Origin: Zobellia russellii | GTDB lineage: Bacteria; Bacteroidota; Bacteroidia; Flavobacteriales; Flavobacteriaceae | Direction of reading: 5' to 3' | NCBI RefSeq assembly: GCF_018728565.1 | Contig: NZ_JACSOI010000002.1 | Location: 583,047 to 647,046, forward strand | DNA length: 64,000 nt | Shown: positions 43,921 through 53,328 of the stretch, in pieces | Numbering within the stretch: the first letter of the stretch is position 1 | How the letters are laid out: the number at the start of each line of letters is the position of its first letter | Made by a program: the position numbers and the translations under genes | The notes under the pieces: generated by a model | Seen by the model: only the letters and a program-made list of their open reading frames with translations | Databases searched by the model: none | Told to the model about the DNA's origin: nothing

Positions 43921-46900
43921 TTAGTTGAATGTATATCTCGCCCCTAGCTGAAGCCTCCATGGCGTACCATTAATAGGCTCTGTACCGGCACCCGTTTGAA
44001 CGGAATAATCATAAGCTTGAGATGCTTGATCAAAACCGTTAATGCGCATAAAATCGCGTCTTCTTCCAAAATTATGGGTTCGGCCCCATTCTTTGCTCAA
44101 CAAATTAGCAAAGTTGAAAACGTCTACGGACAGTTCAAGACCTTGCTTTTTATTTTTAGTCTCAAACCTCTTTTGAAGCCGTAGATCAACAGTTGCCGCA
44201 AAAGGGTTTTTTCCACCGTTACGTTCCGCAAAACCACCATAACTATTTCTCAAATATTCCTTGAAATTCTCAGGAGTTTCCGGATCGCTCAATATTTGAT
44301 TGTACCCATCTACAATAGACTGTGGCGTATTAGGGTCGTTCGGGTCAAAAATATAGGCTATGTCATTCCTTAGGTTAAAATCTCCATTGGCGCTGGTGTT
44401 ATCATCTACATGCAAAGAATACCGCGTTCCTCCTTGGCCAATTACTGTTGCTCCAAGCGTAAACCCTTTCCATGTAGGGGTAGCGCCATTTACGACCATT
44501 TTGGTATCAAAATGATTATCTGAATACCCATAGTTCAAGTCTCTTGGATCACCTTCCACGGGAATAAAGGTTGATGTATTGGCCACACAACAGTTATAGG
44601 AAGAGTTATCCTTTGATCGGTTAAAAGTCATACTCGCATTTAAGTATCCATCTTGGCCAATCTGTGCCGTACCTTCTATTACAAGGGCCACATTATCTAG
44701 AACACCATCAGAAGTTAGTACTAAAGTTCTGCCCACTTGGTCAGAAATTCTAGAATTTGTCCAATCCGTTCCTCCATTTTCAGAAATGGTATTTGCAGGA
44801 ACAAAGACTTCCCTACCCTGAGGCGTAACAAGGTAAGGCTCCGCTACAAGATTGGCTTCTTGATAAATATAATTATTACTGGTATGGCTATAAAGTGCAT
44901 TAAAACCAAGGCTATACCTCTCACCAAAGAAGTGAGTATAACTCAAGTTGGCCTTGTATATAGTGGGAACCTGAAAATCTTTACCAACCGCGTTTATGGT
45001 TGAAAAAGGAGTAACACCCGCCGGTACACCCGGAACCGTGCTAGGGTCATTACGGTAGGATTCAAAGTCCGGAGTAGGAACATTGGCACCGGTAACATCA
45101 ATAGCACCTAACAGCGTACCACTGTTCTGTATATTGTTTACCTGTGCGTAATAATGAGGCTGCGACGAAAAAATACCTCCTCCCAATTTAAAGATATCCG
45201 TATTCTTTCCCTTTAAGTTATACGTTAATTGAAATCTAGGCTGAATATTATTGTAGTCATCCAATTTTTCATTGGTACGAATGTTCAGTTCATTAAACAC
45301 TACAGGATTGAACTCTGCCTCATCTAAAAACTTGGTAGCATCCCATCGTACACCTGCAACCAAATTTAGATCTGGTGTAATATCGGTTTCCAACTGAGCG
45401 AACAATGAAAGATCTAAGACGGTCTGTTTAACAATAGGAAGGCCTTGTAGAGGTACTTCCCTAGCATAACGCGAAGCTATTTGATTTTCAAAATCATCTA
45501 ACGAATCAAAGAAAAAACGACCGTTTTGCTCGTTGGAAAGTAAGGTTCCTAAATTGGTAATCATATTATCCGTACCAAAAGTAAGGTTGTATTTTCCTGC
45601 ATTTACGTATGTGGTATTCGTAAACTGAATTTGGTTTTCTTGATTGGTTTCCGGAGTAAATCGCTGCCCACCCAATTGCACGCTCCTACTTCTAGTATTT
45701 CCATTTGGCAAAACCGATGAAACCTCAACAATAGCCCTTGGAATATTAGATTGGGGAAGCTCGGAGTTAGGGGTAAAAGCACGTTCTGCATGTTGGTATT
45801 GAAACTTAAACTCATTGGTTACCTTAGAGCTCAACATAGATCTAAGAGACAACATAATGCTGTTTTCCTGAGACTCAAAATCAGAATAAGATTCAGCAAC
45901 CTGTATATTGGAATTGTCACTTACACTAAAAGGGTTCTCCCATTTATTGTATAAGTTTCTAACGGTTAAACGATGCTTATCGTTAATCTGCCAATCTAAC
46001 CTTAGGAACAAATTGTTTGCTTCGGTTTCCCGGTCAAATTGTCCTACTTGTTGGGAGTTGCTTAGACCGTAAACATTGCGGCCAATACCTAAAAAGCGCT
46101 CTAAGTTACCCGAAGTAATACCTAATCTATTTTCATCATCTGCATTCTGTATTTCGGCAATGCTAGTGGGCTCTCCTGCATCCTGTCTTTCAAAAACGGC
46201 AAAGAAGTGCAACTTATCCTTTACGATTGGGCCACCTATACTTAAACCGTATTGCGAGTTATAGAAATCTGCATCCCTCTCCTGACCTTGAATGGTATAC
46301 TTACTCTGTAAACCATCTGCACGATGATAGAAAAACGTACTCCCGCTAAACTCATTGGTACCCGCCTTGGTTACCGCTGAAATTGAACCACCACCTTGTC
46401 TACCCTCTGTAACATTGTAGTCATTGGTAGAGACCTCAAATTCACGAATAGCCTCTTGTGAAATAGTGTAAGGACCACGACCAATTTCACCGGCCGTTAA
46501 AGTATTTCTGGCATTTAGACCATCTATGGTAACGTTTGTAGATGTTCTACGTTGCCCTCCCAAATTTATACTTCCCGCACCTTGTAATGGGGACAAACTG
46601 GTTAAGCCTGTAAAGTTTCTACCTTCCGTAGCCAGTTTTTTTATTTGTCCCGCCCCAATTTTTGTAGAAGCTCCAATTTGCTCAATTCTTTTATACAAAC
46701 TGTTAGATGAGACTACTACCTCATTTAGGGCGGTAGAAGATTCCTGAAGCACAAAATGTACCGTAAGGGCATCACCTAAATTCAGCATAAAACCTTCTTG
46801 TTTGGCATCGGCGAAGCCTAAGTATTTTGCCGTTATTTCATAAGGACCTCCCAAAGGCAACTGTAATATTTTAAAGGTTCCATTCTCATTGGTTATAGCT

Positions 46901-47085
46901 CCGGATATAAAACCTGTAGAAGTATTCTTAAGGATAATCTCCGCTCCTAATAAAGGTTCTCCGGTAACGTCCTTTATAGTCCCGCTTACAGATGCGTTCG
47001 TTGCTTGGCCAAAAGACATATGTACTGCTCCAAAAAACAGGAACAAGGTCATTATTCTTAAATAGCTTAAGTAATTTGTTTTCAT
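43921..47085 (-). CDS. TonB-dependent receptor with carboxypeptidase-regulatory-like domain (Oar-like)
   Basis: The 1054-residue outer-membrane protein has a signal peptide ending near MSFGQ, a CarboxypepD_reg-like domain (SVSGTIKDVTGEPLLGAEII, about residues 30-110), a plug domain (IKKLATEGRNFTGLTSLSPL, VTIDGLNARN) and a large barrel ending in aromatic-rich strands (WRLQLGARYTFN). It is of the Oar/non-SusC type and no SusD gene follows. It probably imports a ligand with TonB energy. Neighbouring phosphodiesterase and phytase-like genes suggest a phosphorus-containing ligand. Confidence 0.93.
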   Translation of the reverse strand: MKTNYLSYLRIMTLFLFFGAVHMSFGQATNASVSGTIKDVTGEPLLGAEIILKNTSTGFISGAITNENGTFKILQLPLGGPYEITAKYLGFADAKQEGFMLNLGDALTVHFVLQESSTALNEVVVSSNSLYKRIEQIGASTKIGAGQIKKLATEGRNFTGLTSLSPLQGAGSINLGGQRRTSTNVTIDGLNARNTLTAGEIGRGPYTISQEAIREFEVSTNDYNVTEGRQGGGSISAVTKAGTNEFSGSTFFYHRADGLQSKYTIQGQERDADFYNSQYGLSIGGPIVKDKLHFFAVFERQDAGEPTSIAEIQNADDENRLGITSGNLERFLGIGRNVYGLSNSQQVGQFDRETEANNLFLRLDWQINDKHRLTVRNLYNKWENPFSVSDNSNIQVAESYSDFESQENSIMLSLRSMLSSKVTNEFKFQYQHAERAFTPNSELPQSNIPRAIVEVSSVLPNGNTRSRSVQLGGQRFTPETNQENQIQFTNTTYVNAGKYNLTFGTDNMITNLGTLLSNEQNGRFFFDSLDDFENQIASRYAREVPLQGLPIVKQTVLDLSLFAQLETDITPDLNLVAGVRWDATKFLDEAEFNPVVFNELNIRTNEKLDDYNNIQPRFQLTYNLKGKNTDIFKLGGGIFSSQPHYYAQVNNIQNSGTLLGAIDVTGANVPTPDFESYRNDPSTVPGVPAGVTPFSTINAVGKDFQVPTIYKANLSYTHFFGERYSLGFNALYSHTSNNYIYQEANLVAEPYLVTPQGREVFVPANTISENGGTDWTNSRISDQVGRTLVLTSDGVLDNVALVIEGTAQIGQDGYLNASMTFNRSKDNSSYNCCVANTSTFIPVEGDPRDLNYGYSDNHFDTKMVVNGATPTWKGFTLGATVIGQGGTRYSLHVDDNTSANGDFNLRNDIAYIFDPNDPNTPQSIVDGYNQILSDPETPENFKEYLRNSYGGFAERNGGKNPFAATVDLRLQKRFETKNKKQGLELSVDVFNFANLLSKEWGRTHNFGRRRDFMRINGFDQASQAYDYSVQTGAGTEPINGTPWRLQLGARYTFN

Positions 47086-47174
47086 TTCTTTGTAGTGGTT
47101 TTTGAAAAATTAAAGCGGCAAAATTACCCTTAACCCCTACCTCTCCATGTTAGTTTTTAACATTGCGTTTCTTC

Positions 47175-47207
47175 TTAACTTTAAGTTTATAGTTTCTTAA
47201 TACTTAA
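47175..47207. promoter_or_regulatory. Three 11-bp-spaced TT-A-rich units upstream of the TonB receptor
   Basis: Units beginning at 47175, 47186 and 47197 (TTAACTTTAAG, TTTATAGTTTC, TTAATACTTAA) repeat with 11-bp period about 90-120 bp before the receptor start. PhoB boxes also have 11-bp direct repeats. The match is loose and the region is AT-rich, so this is only a hint. Confidence 0.2.
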
Positions 47208-47286
47208 CGGACAATAGGCAATTGTATAGGTCATAGCCGTAACCTTTTGATGATAAAGGCGTATTTTTACAGCTCAAATTCTCAAC

Positions 47287-47850
47287 ATGGAAAAACAAAG
47301 ATGTGGTTGGTGTAAAGGAGATTCGCTTTATGAAGCTTATCATGATGAAGAATGGGGATCTCCCGTAAAAGAAGACGATACACTATTTGAATTTTTGGTC
47401 TTAGAAACCTTTCAAGCCGGATTAAGCTGGATTACTATTTTAAGGAAACGCGAGAATTTTAGAAAAGCATTTGACAATTTTGACTATAAGAAAATAGCTT
47501 TATATGATGAAGATAAAATTCAGGACTTGCTCCAGGATGCAGGCATCATTAGAAACAAATTAAAGGTTAGGGCAACAGTTTCCAATGCTTTAGCGTTTAT
47601 GAACGTGCAAGAGGAGTTTGGAAGTTTTAGCAATTATATCTGGGAATTTGTAAATCACTCTCCCCTTAAAAGCAGCTACGAACATTACAAAGATGCTCCT
47701 GCGACAACAAAGATCTCGGATGCTCTGAGCAAAGATTTAAAAAAAAGAGGTTTTAAGTTTGTAGGCAGTACCGTTGTATACGCTTTCATGCAAGCCGTAG
47801 GAATGGTAAACGACCATGCAGTTTCTTGCTTTAGGTATGATGAAGTCTAA
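47287..47850 (+). CDS. tag: DNA-3-methyladenine glycosylase I
   Basis: The 187-residue protein has CGWCKGDSLYEAYHDEEWG with the N-terminal zinc Cys and His, LVLETFQAGLSWITILRKRE with the substrate Glu, and MVNDHAVSCFR with the C-terminal zinc ligands. This is the full Tag signature. It removes 3-methyladenine from alkylated DNA. Confidence 0.97.
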   Translation: MEKQRCGWCKGDSLYEAYHDEEWGSPVKEDDTLFEFLVLETFQAGLSWITILRKRENFRKAFDNFDYKKIALYDEDKIQDLLQDAGIIRNKLKVRATVSNALAFMNVQEEFGSFSNYIWEFVNHSPLKSSYEHYKDAPATTKISDALSKDLKKRGFKFVGSTVVYAFMQAVGMVNDHAVSCFRYDEV

Positions 47851-47871
47851 ATTGTATAAAATTTAATTGTT

Positions 47872-48459
47872 ATGAATTTTAAGTCCGTTTCTTTTCTAGT
47901 CCTGTTTTCTACTCTTTTTACTAGTATGGCCTTTGCACAAATAAAAGATGAGCGCGAACATCGTATTAGAAAATCTCAGTTTCCCGAAAATGCACGCCTA
48001 TTCATACATCAAAAGCTGGTAAATGCCAAGCGCATTCGTTTTTACAAAGAGATAGATGGTGATAAAATAAGCTATGAGGCCAAATTTAAAAAAGACCGTT
48101 TAAAATACAGTATTGAATTTGATGCACAGGGCAAATTAGAAGATATTGAAATTACTATAACCCCAGTAGACATCCCTAACGAGGCTTATGCAAAGATTAC
48201 TTCGTATTTGGAGAACAACTTTAAAAAATATCGAATACAAAAAATTCAACAGCAGTATATTGCCGATGAAAACGATATTGACCAGACCTTAAAAAACGCC
48301 TTTCAAAATCTAATGTTACCTTCCATAAAATACGAATTGATCATTGATGGAAAGCGCGAAAAAAGCTTTGAAGAATTTGAAATACTTTTTAATGCCGAAG
48401 GCAAGTTTGAACTGATTAAAAAAGCGTTACCACCAAACTATGACCACGTACTCTACTAG
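47872..48459 (+). CDS. Secreted hypothetical protein, PepSY/BLIP-like
   Basis: The 195-residue exported protein has a signal peptide ending MAFAQ. The mature region contains two beta-rich repeats that resemble PepSY-like folds (DGDKISYEAKFKKDRLKYSI and IKYELIIDGKREKSFEEFEI). It overlaps the next gene by 20 nt, so the two are co-translated and probably work together in the periplasm or outer membrane. Exact role unknown. Confidence 0.72.
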   Translation: MNFKSVSFLVLFSTLFTSMAFAQIKDEREHRIRKSQFPENARLFIHQKLVNAKRIRFYKEIDGDKISYEAKFKKDRLKYSIEFDAQGKLEDIEITITPVDIPNEAYAKITSYLENNFKKYRIQKIQQQYIADENDIDQTLKNAFQNLMLPSIKYELIIDGKREKSFEEFEILFNAEGKFELIKKALPPNYDHVLY

Positions 48460-49126
48460 AACGCTTTTTATTGCTTTTGGTCTACTTTTAAGCAGCTTAG
48501 GTTACTGTCAAGAAAACACTACGGGCTATTTTGAGCCCGATATTTCGCTCAACTATAAAATAACCCCAAATTACTCACATAACTTTAAGATTGCCCAACG
48601 GGCCTATATTTTCAAAGACGATTTTAAATATCAGGTAAGACAACTGGACCTCTCTCATTTTTCAACTATTAAAATTGGGTTTGAGCAGAGTATAGCCCTA
48701 GGCGTACAATATAGATTTAGGGATTCTTTTGATGCTCCGGGAGAAAACGAACTGAGAATAACCGAACAGTATAAGTTTTCACATGCTTATGATAATATAA
48801 CCGTAGGGAGCCGTTTACGCGCCGAACAACGCATAAGCCCATCGCAAACAGTTCATCGTTTTAGGTATCGCTTATCTATTGATGCTCCGTTAAAAGGAGA
48901 AGAATTGGATATTGGTGAGCCGTATGTTTCAGCATCTACAGAATCCTTGCTAAGCGTAGCCAAAGGCAACAAACCTGTTTATGACCAAAGGATTACCTCT
49001 CATATGGGCTGGCTATTAAACCGGGAAACCAAATTAGAAGTAGGCGGAGAATATCGTGCGGAGCATTACACCCATGAAACACAACATATTTTCTTCTTAT
49101 TGACCTCTCTTATTTTCAGCCTCTAA
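48440..49126 (+). CDS. DUF2490 outer-membrane barrel protein
   Basis: The 228-residue protein has a signal peptide (FIAFGLLLSSLGYCQ) and a barrel-like sequence of alternating strands ending FFLLTSLIFSL. It fits the DUF2490 family (YRFRDSFDAPGENELRITEQ, RLRAEQRISPSQTVHRFRYR). The start lies inside the previous gene. The 3' end overlaps the convergent aat gene by 30 nt. Confidence 0.78.
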   Translation: MTTYSTRTLFIAFGLLLSSLGYCQENTTGYFEPDISLNYKITPNYSHNFKIAQRAYIFKDDFKYQVRQLDLSHFSTIKIGFEQSIALGVQYRFRDSFDAPGENELRITEQYKFSHAYDNITVGSRLRAEQRISPSQTVHRFRYRLSIDAPLKGEELDIGEPYVSASTESLLSVAKGNKPVYDQRITSHMGWLLNRETKLEVGGEYRAEHYTHETQHIFFLLTSLIFSL

Positions 49127-49777
49127 AATTTTAATGAATTCTTTTCGCGGAATTTCTTCTGCTCCAAGGCTTTCTAAGTGATCGGTATGTATTTGGCAAT
49201 CTATAAGTTTATAATTTTCACCTTCTAACTCTTGGGCCAGATTAATAAAGGCAAATTTTGAAGCATTGCTAACCTTACTGAACATACTTTCCCCACAAAA
49301 AACCGTACCCAAGTCTATACCGTAAAGTCCGCCTACGAGGTCATCATTTTCCCATACTTCGTACGAAGTGGCAAACCCACTTTCATGCATTTTTAAATAT
49401 GCATTCTTCATACTTTTGGTAATCCAAGTACCGTCTTGATCGTGTCTTTTTATACTGGAACACGCCTCTATTACCTGCTCAAAACAAGTATTTTTTGTCA
49501 GTGTAAAACGGCCGTCCCGCAGTATTTTGCGCATGCTTTTGGAGACTTTTATTTTATGGGGAAATAAAACCATTCGTGGGTCCGGGCTCCACCATAGAAC
49601 CAATGAATCATCATTAAACCAAGGAAAAATTCCACTTTTATAGGCCAGTAACAAACGTTCTACAGAAAGGTCTCCGCCAGCTGCCAAAAGACCGTCATAA
49701 TTAGCATGTTCCACAGCGGGAAACGCCAATTCTTCAGACAAAAAAACTATAGAATTTCTGGATTCTTGGTCCTGCAC
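49097..49777 (-). CDS. aat: Leucyl/phenylalanyl-tRNA-protein transferase
   Basis: The 226-residue protein has LAFPAVEHANYDGLLAAGGD, YKSGIFPWF, LWWSPDPRMVLFP, the VGGLYGIDLGTVFCGESMFS core and ASKFAFINLAQEL. It adds Leu or Phe to N-terminal Arg or Lys, marking proteins for ClpAP degradation. The start is GTG at 49777; no nearby in-frame ATG fits. Confidence 0.95.
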   Translation of the reverse strand: MQDQESRNSIVFLSEELAFPAVEHANYDGLLAAGGDLSVERLLLAYKSGIFPWFNDDSLVLWWSPDPRMVLFPHKIKVSKSMRKILRDGRFTLTKNTCFEQVIEACSSIKRHDQDGTWITKSMKNAYLKMHESGFATSYEVWENDDLVGGLYGIDLGTVFCGESMFSKVSNASKFAFINLAQELEGENYKLIDCQIHTDHLESLGAEEIPRKEFIKILEAENKRGQ

Positions 49778-49807
49778 TTTTGGGGTTATGAGATATACAA
49801 AAATACA

Positions 49808-49842
49808 AAAGCCCCATTAGACTTTATATCCTTGGGGCTTTT
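49808..49842 (-). terminator. Terminator after the DUF3127 gene
   Basis: AAAGCCCC near 49808-49815 pairs with GGGGCTTT near 49834-49841 around a long A/T loop, followed by T-rich sequence on the minus strand. It lies between the DUF3127 stop and aat. Confidence 0.65.
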
Positions 49843-49869
49843 TAACATTACGATTAAAACGTTTGACTC

Positions 49870-50247
49870 CTAGAAAGGCAAATCGTCGTGATCTTCTTCG
49901 TTAAGGTTATCGGCAGGCTGAAAAGCTTCTGCTGGTGGAACAGGAGGCATTCCCGGTGCACTTTGCTGAGTCTGAACGCCTTCAATTCTCCATCCCTGTA
50001 TAGAGTTAAAATATTTAACCTCACCTTGTGGGTTGGTCCACTCCCTACCTCTTAAGTTTATACTGATTTTTACATCTTGACCAACACTAAAGTTGTTTAA
50101 TAAGTCCGTCTTGTCCTGTACGAACTCTACCATTATATGCTGTGGATATTGCTCCTCTGTAGTTACTACTATCTCGCGCTTTCTAAACCCATTATTACCA
50201 AACGTTTGGGTTTCTCCTACCATCTTTACTTTTCCTTGAACTTCCAT
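49870..50247 (-). CDS. DUF3127 protein (OB-fold, single-strand DNA-binding-like)
   Basis: The 125-residue protein begins MEVQGKVKMVGETQTFGNNG and has KREIVVTTEEQYPQHIMVEF and SIQGWRIEGVQ, the DUF3127 signature. Its fold resembles a single-strand DNA-binding OB domain, and the acidic C-terminal tail (NLNEEDHDDLPF) looks like the SSB tail that recruits partner proteins. It may bind nucleic acid; no partner gene is next to it. Confidence 0.88.
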   Translation of the reverse strand: MEVQGKVKMVGETQTFGNNGFRKREIVVTTEEQYPQHIMVEFVQDKTDLLNNFSVGQDVKISINLRGREWTNPQGEVKYFNSIQGWRIEGVQTQQSAPGMPPVPPAEAFQPADNLNEEDHDDLPF

Positions 50248-50347
50248 GATTATGAATTATATGTGAACTAATTTTTATAGCAATAAAAGTAGTTTTAATC
50301 GCATAATCCACCTAAAAAAACAAACAGAAGTTATTAAAGGTTATGAG

Positions 50348-51013
50348 CTATAGTTTATAAAAGAACTTTATGCCCAAAGCTGGGTTTGGACCAAACCTTT
50401 TACCTATATCTTCATAAAGAGAAGTATACCACTCCCTAAAGATATCCGCACTCTGCTGATTAACAATATTGGCATATGTACTTGTGCGCCAGCGCAGGCC
50501 AATACCCCCATAGAAATTAATACCCGCCTTTTTTCCCAGATTTAACAGTAAACCAAATTTTAGGTGGAAACCATACTTTTGTCGTGTAAAATCCGCTTGG
50601 TCATAGGTGTAGTTTTCTGAGCCTCCCGACTGGTAATCACCATTTAAAAAAGTATTGGACTGATTTATATAAAAAAACTCCGCCGCTAGATATTTTAAAG
50701 TTCTTAGTTTAGGGTTAAGTATATAATAAAATTCTGGTCTTACTTCCCACAAGCGATAACTTTCGCCTAAATTTTCATTTAAAATAGCCATTCCTTTACT
50801 ACCATAGCCCACGTCCAGACCCATTTTCCAATGCCCCTTTATATGTTGAATGTACCCCAAACGCAATCTAGGGGAGTATGTGTCCAACAACGAGAAAGGG
50901 TTAGCGGTTATGTATGAATCCGACCCTATATGATGGGAGCCTCTATTTTCTTGGGAGAATATTTTTAAAGCGATGGCACAGCAAAGCAATAGGATAAGGA
51001 AAGAAGGTTTCAT
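50348..51013 (-). CDS. Hypothetical outer-membrane barrel protein
   Basis: From the ATG at 51013 the protein of about 221 residues has a signal peptide (MKPSFLILLLCCAIALKIFSQ) and a strand-rich body with LRLGYIQHIKGHWKMGLDVG and a final IKFFYKL, typical of small outer-membrane barrels of the DUF3575 type. The longer frame uses a TTG at 51022. No specific function can be given. Confidence 0.75.
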   Translation of the reverse strand: MKPSFLILLLCCAIALKIFSQENRGSHHIGSDSYITANPFSLLDTYSPRLRLGYIQHIKGHWKMGLDVGYGSKGMAILNENLGESYRLWEVRPEFYYILNPKLRTLKYLAAEFFYINQSNTFLNGDYQSGGSENYTYDQADFTRQKYGFHLKFGLLLNLGKKAGINFYGGIGLRWRTSTYANIVNQQSADIFREWYTSLYEDIGKRFGPNPALGIKFFYKL

Positions 51014-51100
51014 AATGGGCAAATTTATACGTGGCTATTATTTTGCCATGAAACAGTTTAATTTGATAAAACCCTACTAAAATACCGGTTTCCAGTAGTT

Positions 51101-51985
51101 TTACTCTGCCAATAATGTCTTCCAAGCAGAAAGCACATCGTTTTTACGCAAAAACTCCTGAGCTTTTAATTCCAATGGTTTTCTTTCCCCACCACTGATA
51201 AGCGAACGTATTTCTACATGTGCGGACAAAAACTCTTGTACTGCATTCTGATCGGGAACTTCCTCTACATTACCCAACATGCCCAAATCGTTTCCGGTGA
51301 GCACACTACTTGTACTTATGTGTTCCGGTATATTGTCTATACCAATACCTAAAGTAGATAGGGGTTTAGGCACTTCAAAAAGTCCCAAATTGGCCCTACT
51401 GTACCAATTACCGCCCATACGGGCTACCTGATCTATTTTTCGTTGATCAATGGCACTGTTTTCATCCAAAACATCCGGGTCTATATGCACTTTAACTACC
51501 TCGGCAAAAATTAAATTTCCTGCTCCTCCCTCACGTCCCAAGGCTTCAACCTTGGTAACTTTACACTCAAACTGCACGGGCGATTCCGCCACTCTATAAG
51601 GTTTTACAACATCGGAAGGCACCATGGTGAGGCCGGCCTTTTCAAATTCATTTACATCCTTTCCGTATTCCGTACTGGACAAGGACATTTGTTGTACCAT
51701 ATCATAATTAACAATGTTGACCACTACCTCCATAGTTAATAATACATTCTGCAGTGTATGCTTGGTGGTATTGTCCCGCACTCTTCTTGCCGGTGAAAAA
51801 ATCAATACAGGCGGATTGGCACTAAAAACATTAAAAAAACTGAAAGGAGAAAGATTAGGATGCCCTTTTTCATCTACGGTACTCGCAAACGCTATTGGTC
51901 TAGGCCCTACAGCTCCTAAAAGGTAACCATGTAACTGTGCGGTAGAAACCGCCTCCGGAAGTACTGAAATCATCTCTTTTGCCAT
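51101..51985 (-). CDS. Flavin reductase-like protein
   Basis: The 294-residue protein carries a flavin reductase-like FMN-binding split barrel: YLLGAVGPRPIAFASTVDEK, NLSPFSFFNVFSANPPVLIF and VVNIVNYDMVQQMSLSSTEY. The C-terminal part (about 200-294) is an extension typical of this Bacteroidota subgroup. It could reduce flavins or act on a small flavin-linked substrate. No partner oxygenase is nearby. Confidence 0.9.
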   Translation of the reverse strand: MAKEMISVLPEAVSTAQLHGYLLGAVGPRPIAFASTVDEKGHPNLSPFSFFNVFSANPPVLIFSPARRVRDNTTKHTLQNVLLTMEVVVNIVNYDMVQQMSLSSTEYGKDVNEFEKAGLTMVPSDVVKPYRVAESPVQFECKVTKVEALGREGGAGNLIFAEVVKVHIDPDVLDENSAIDQRKIDQVARMGGNWYSRANLGLFEVPKPLSTLGIGIDNIPEHISTSSVLTGNDLGMLGNVEEVPDQNAVQEFLSAHVEIRSLISGGERKPLELKAQEFLRKNDVLSAWKTLLAE

Positions 51986-52063
51986 GGCATAAAGGTAAGA
52001 AAATTGCCTGCATTAAATGCAAGACCCCAGATAGCCTATACACCATTTTCTTCTTATTTACGT

Positions 52064-52071
52064 TATCTTTG
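52064..52071 (+). promoter_or_regulatory. Predicted -7 box of the histidine kinase gene
   Basis: TATCTTTG matches TAnnTTTG, 58 bp before the ATG at 52130. A -33 TTG is not evident. Confidence 0.35.
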
Positions 52072-52129
52072 ATGAATTCCGTCTATACCAAATTGAAGTA
52101 CGCACGGATTCTAAAAGCTATTTATTCGG

Positions 52130-53278
52130 ATGAATTTTAATCCTAAGAACAAATCTTCCAACCTTATTTTACTCATTGCATCCTTTGCTATTGTGAGTCT
52201 TATACTTTGGAATACGAATAGTTTCTTTAAAAAATTCAAAGAGGAAGAACGTCTTAAAATGGAAATTTGGGCCACGGCGCAATCAGAATTCCAACAATCT
52301 TCGGAAGATGCTGATTTAGGAAACCTTCATCTTAAAGTGTTCCAGAACAATACCTCTACCCCAATGATTCTGGTAAACAAAGACGGGTCTATCAAGACCA
52401 ATAATATGGCCAAGGACAAGGTTATAGATTCCGTTTATGTGCAGAATCAAATACTAAAATTTCAGAATGAGAATATTCCCATTTCCATTGATCAACAGGG
52501 CGAACATTTGGCCACTTTATACTATGGCAACTCCGAGGTACTGAATAAATTAAAATACTACCCCATTGCCCTTTTGCTCATCATATTTCTTTTTGCGGCA
52601 GTTATTTTCTTCTTTTTCAAAACTAACAAGGCTTCCGAACAAAATAAACTATGGGCGGGAATGGCCAAAGAAACGGCACACCAAATTGGCACACCACTTT
52701 CTTCTCTGTTAGGTTGGAACGAGCTTTTGAAGACAGAAAACATCAACCCTGAAATTACCAAAGAAATAGCAAAGGATATTTTTAGGCTGGAAACCATTAC
52801 CGAACGGTTTTCCAAAATTGGATCATTGCCCAAGTTGGACCCCCATGATATCGTTAAAGAAACAAAAGATGCTTATGAATACCTTAAATTGCGAAGCTCT
52901 AAACTTATTGAGTTTTCTTTTAACTCCAATGTAGACCACCTTCAGGTAATGCTCAATGTCTCTTTATTCAACTGGACTATTGAGAACCTTGTTAAGAACG
53001 GTATTGACGCCATGAAAGGAAAAGGGAGCATTCATATTGATATTATCACCGAAGGGAAACAAGTTCATATTAGAGTTTCGGATACAGGTCATGGCATTCC
53101 TAAAAGCGACTTTCAGGCTATTTTTAACCCTGGGGTCACAAGTAAAAAAAGAGGCTGGGGTCTAGGACTTTCATTAGTCAAAAGAATAGTGGAAGAATAC
53201 CATAAAGGGAAGATAAAAGTACTTTCGTCGAATAAACAAGGTACAGTTATGCAACTTACCCTAAAGACACTAAGTTAG
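52130..53278 (+). CDS. Membrane sensor histidine kinase
   Basis: The 382-residue kinase has two transmembrane helices (LILLIASFAIVSLILW near the start and LLLIIFLFAAVIFFFF near residue 150) flanking a small sensor region. H184 in KETAHQIGTPLSSLLGW is the phosphorylation site. ATP-binding motifs are VKNGIDAMKGKG, VSDTGHGIPKSDF and KRGWGLGLSLVKRIVEEYH. No response regulator is adjacent, so it is an orphan kinase. The signal is unknown. Confidence 0.9.
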   Translation: MNFNPKNKSSNLILLIASFAIVSLILWNTNSFFKKFKEEERLKMEIWATAQSEFQQSSEDADLGNLHLKVFQNNTSTPMILVNKDGSIKTNNMAKDKVIDSVYVQNQILKFQNENIPISIDQQGEHLATLYYGNSEVLNKLKYYPIALLLIIFLFAAVIFFFFKTNKASEQNKLWAGMAKETAHQIGTPLSSLLGWNELLKTENINPEITKEIAKDIFRLETITERFSKIGSLPKLDPHDIVKETKDAYEYLKLRSSKLIEFSFNSNVDHLQVMLNVSLFNWTIENLVKNGIDAMKGKGSIHIDIITEGKQVHIRVSDTGHGIPKSDFQAIFNPGVTSKKRGWGLGLSLVKRIVEEYHKGKIKVLSSNKQGTVMQLTLKTLS

Positions 53279-53328
53279 AAGGTTGAATCTATAGAAAGTA
53301 AAATTTTATATTTCTTATACGAAGTAAA

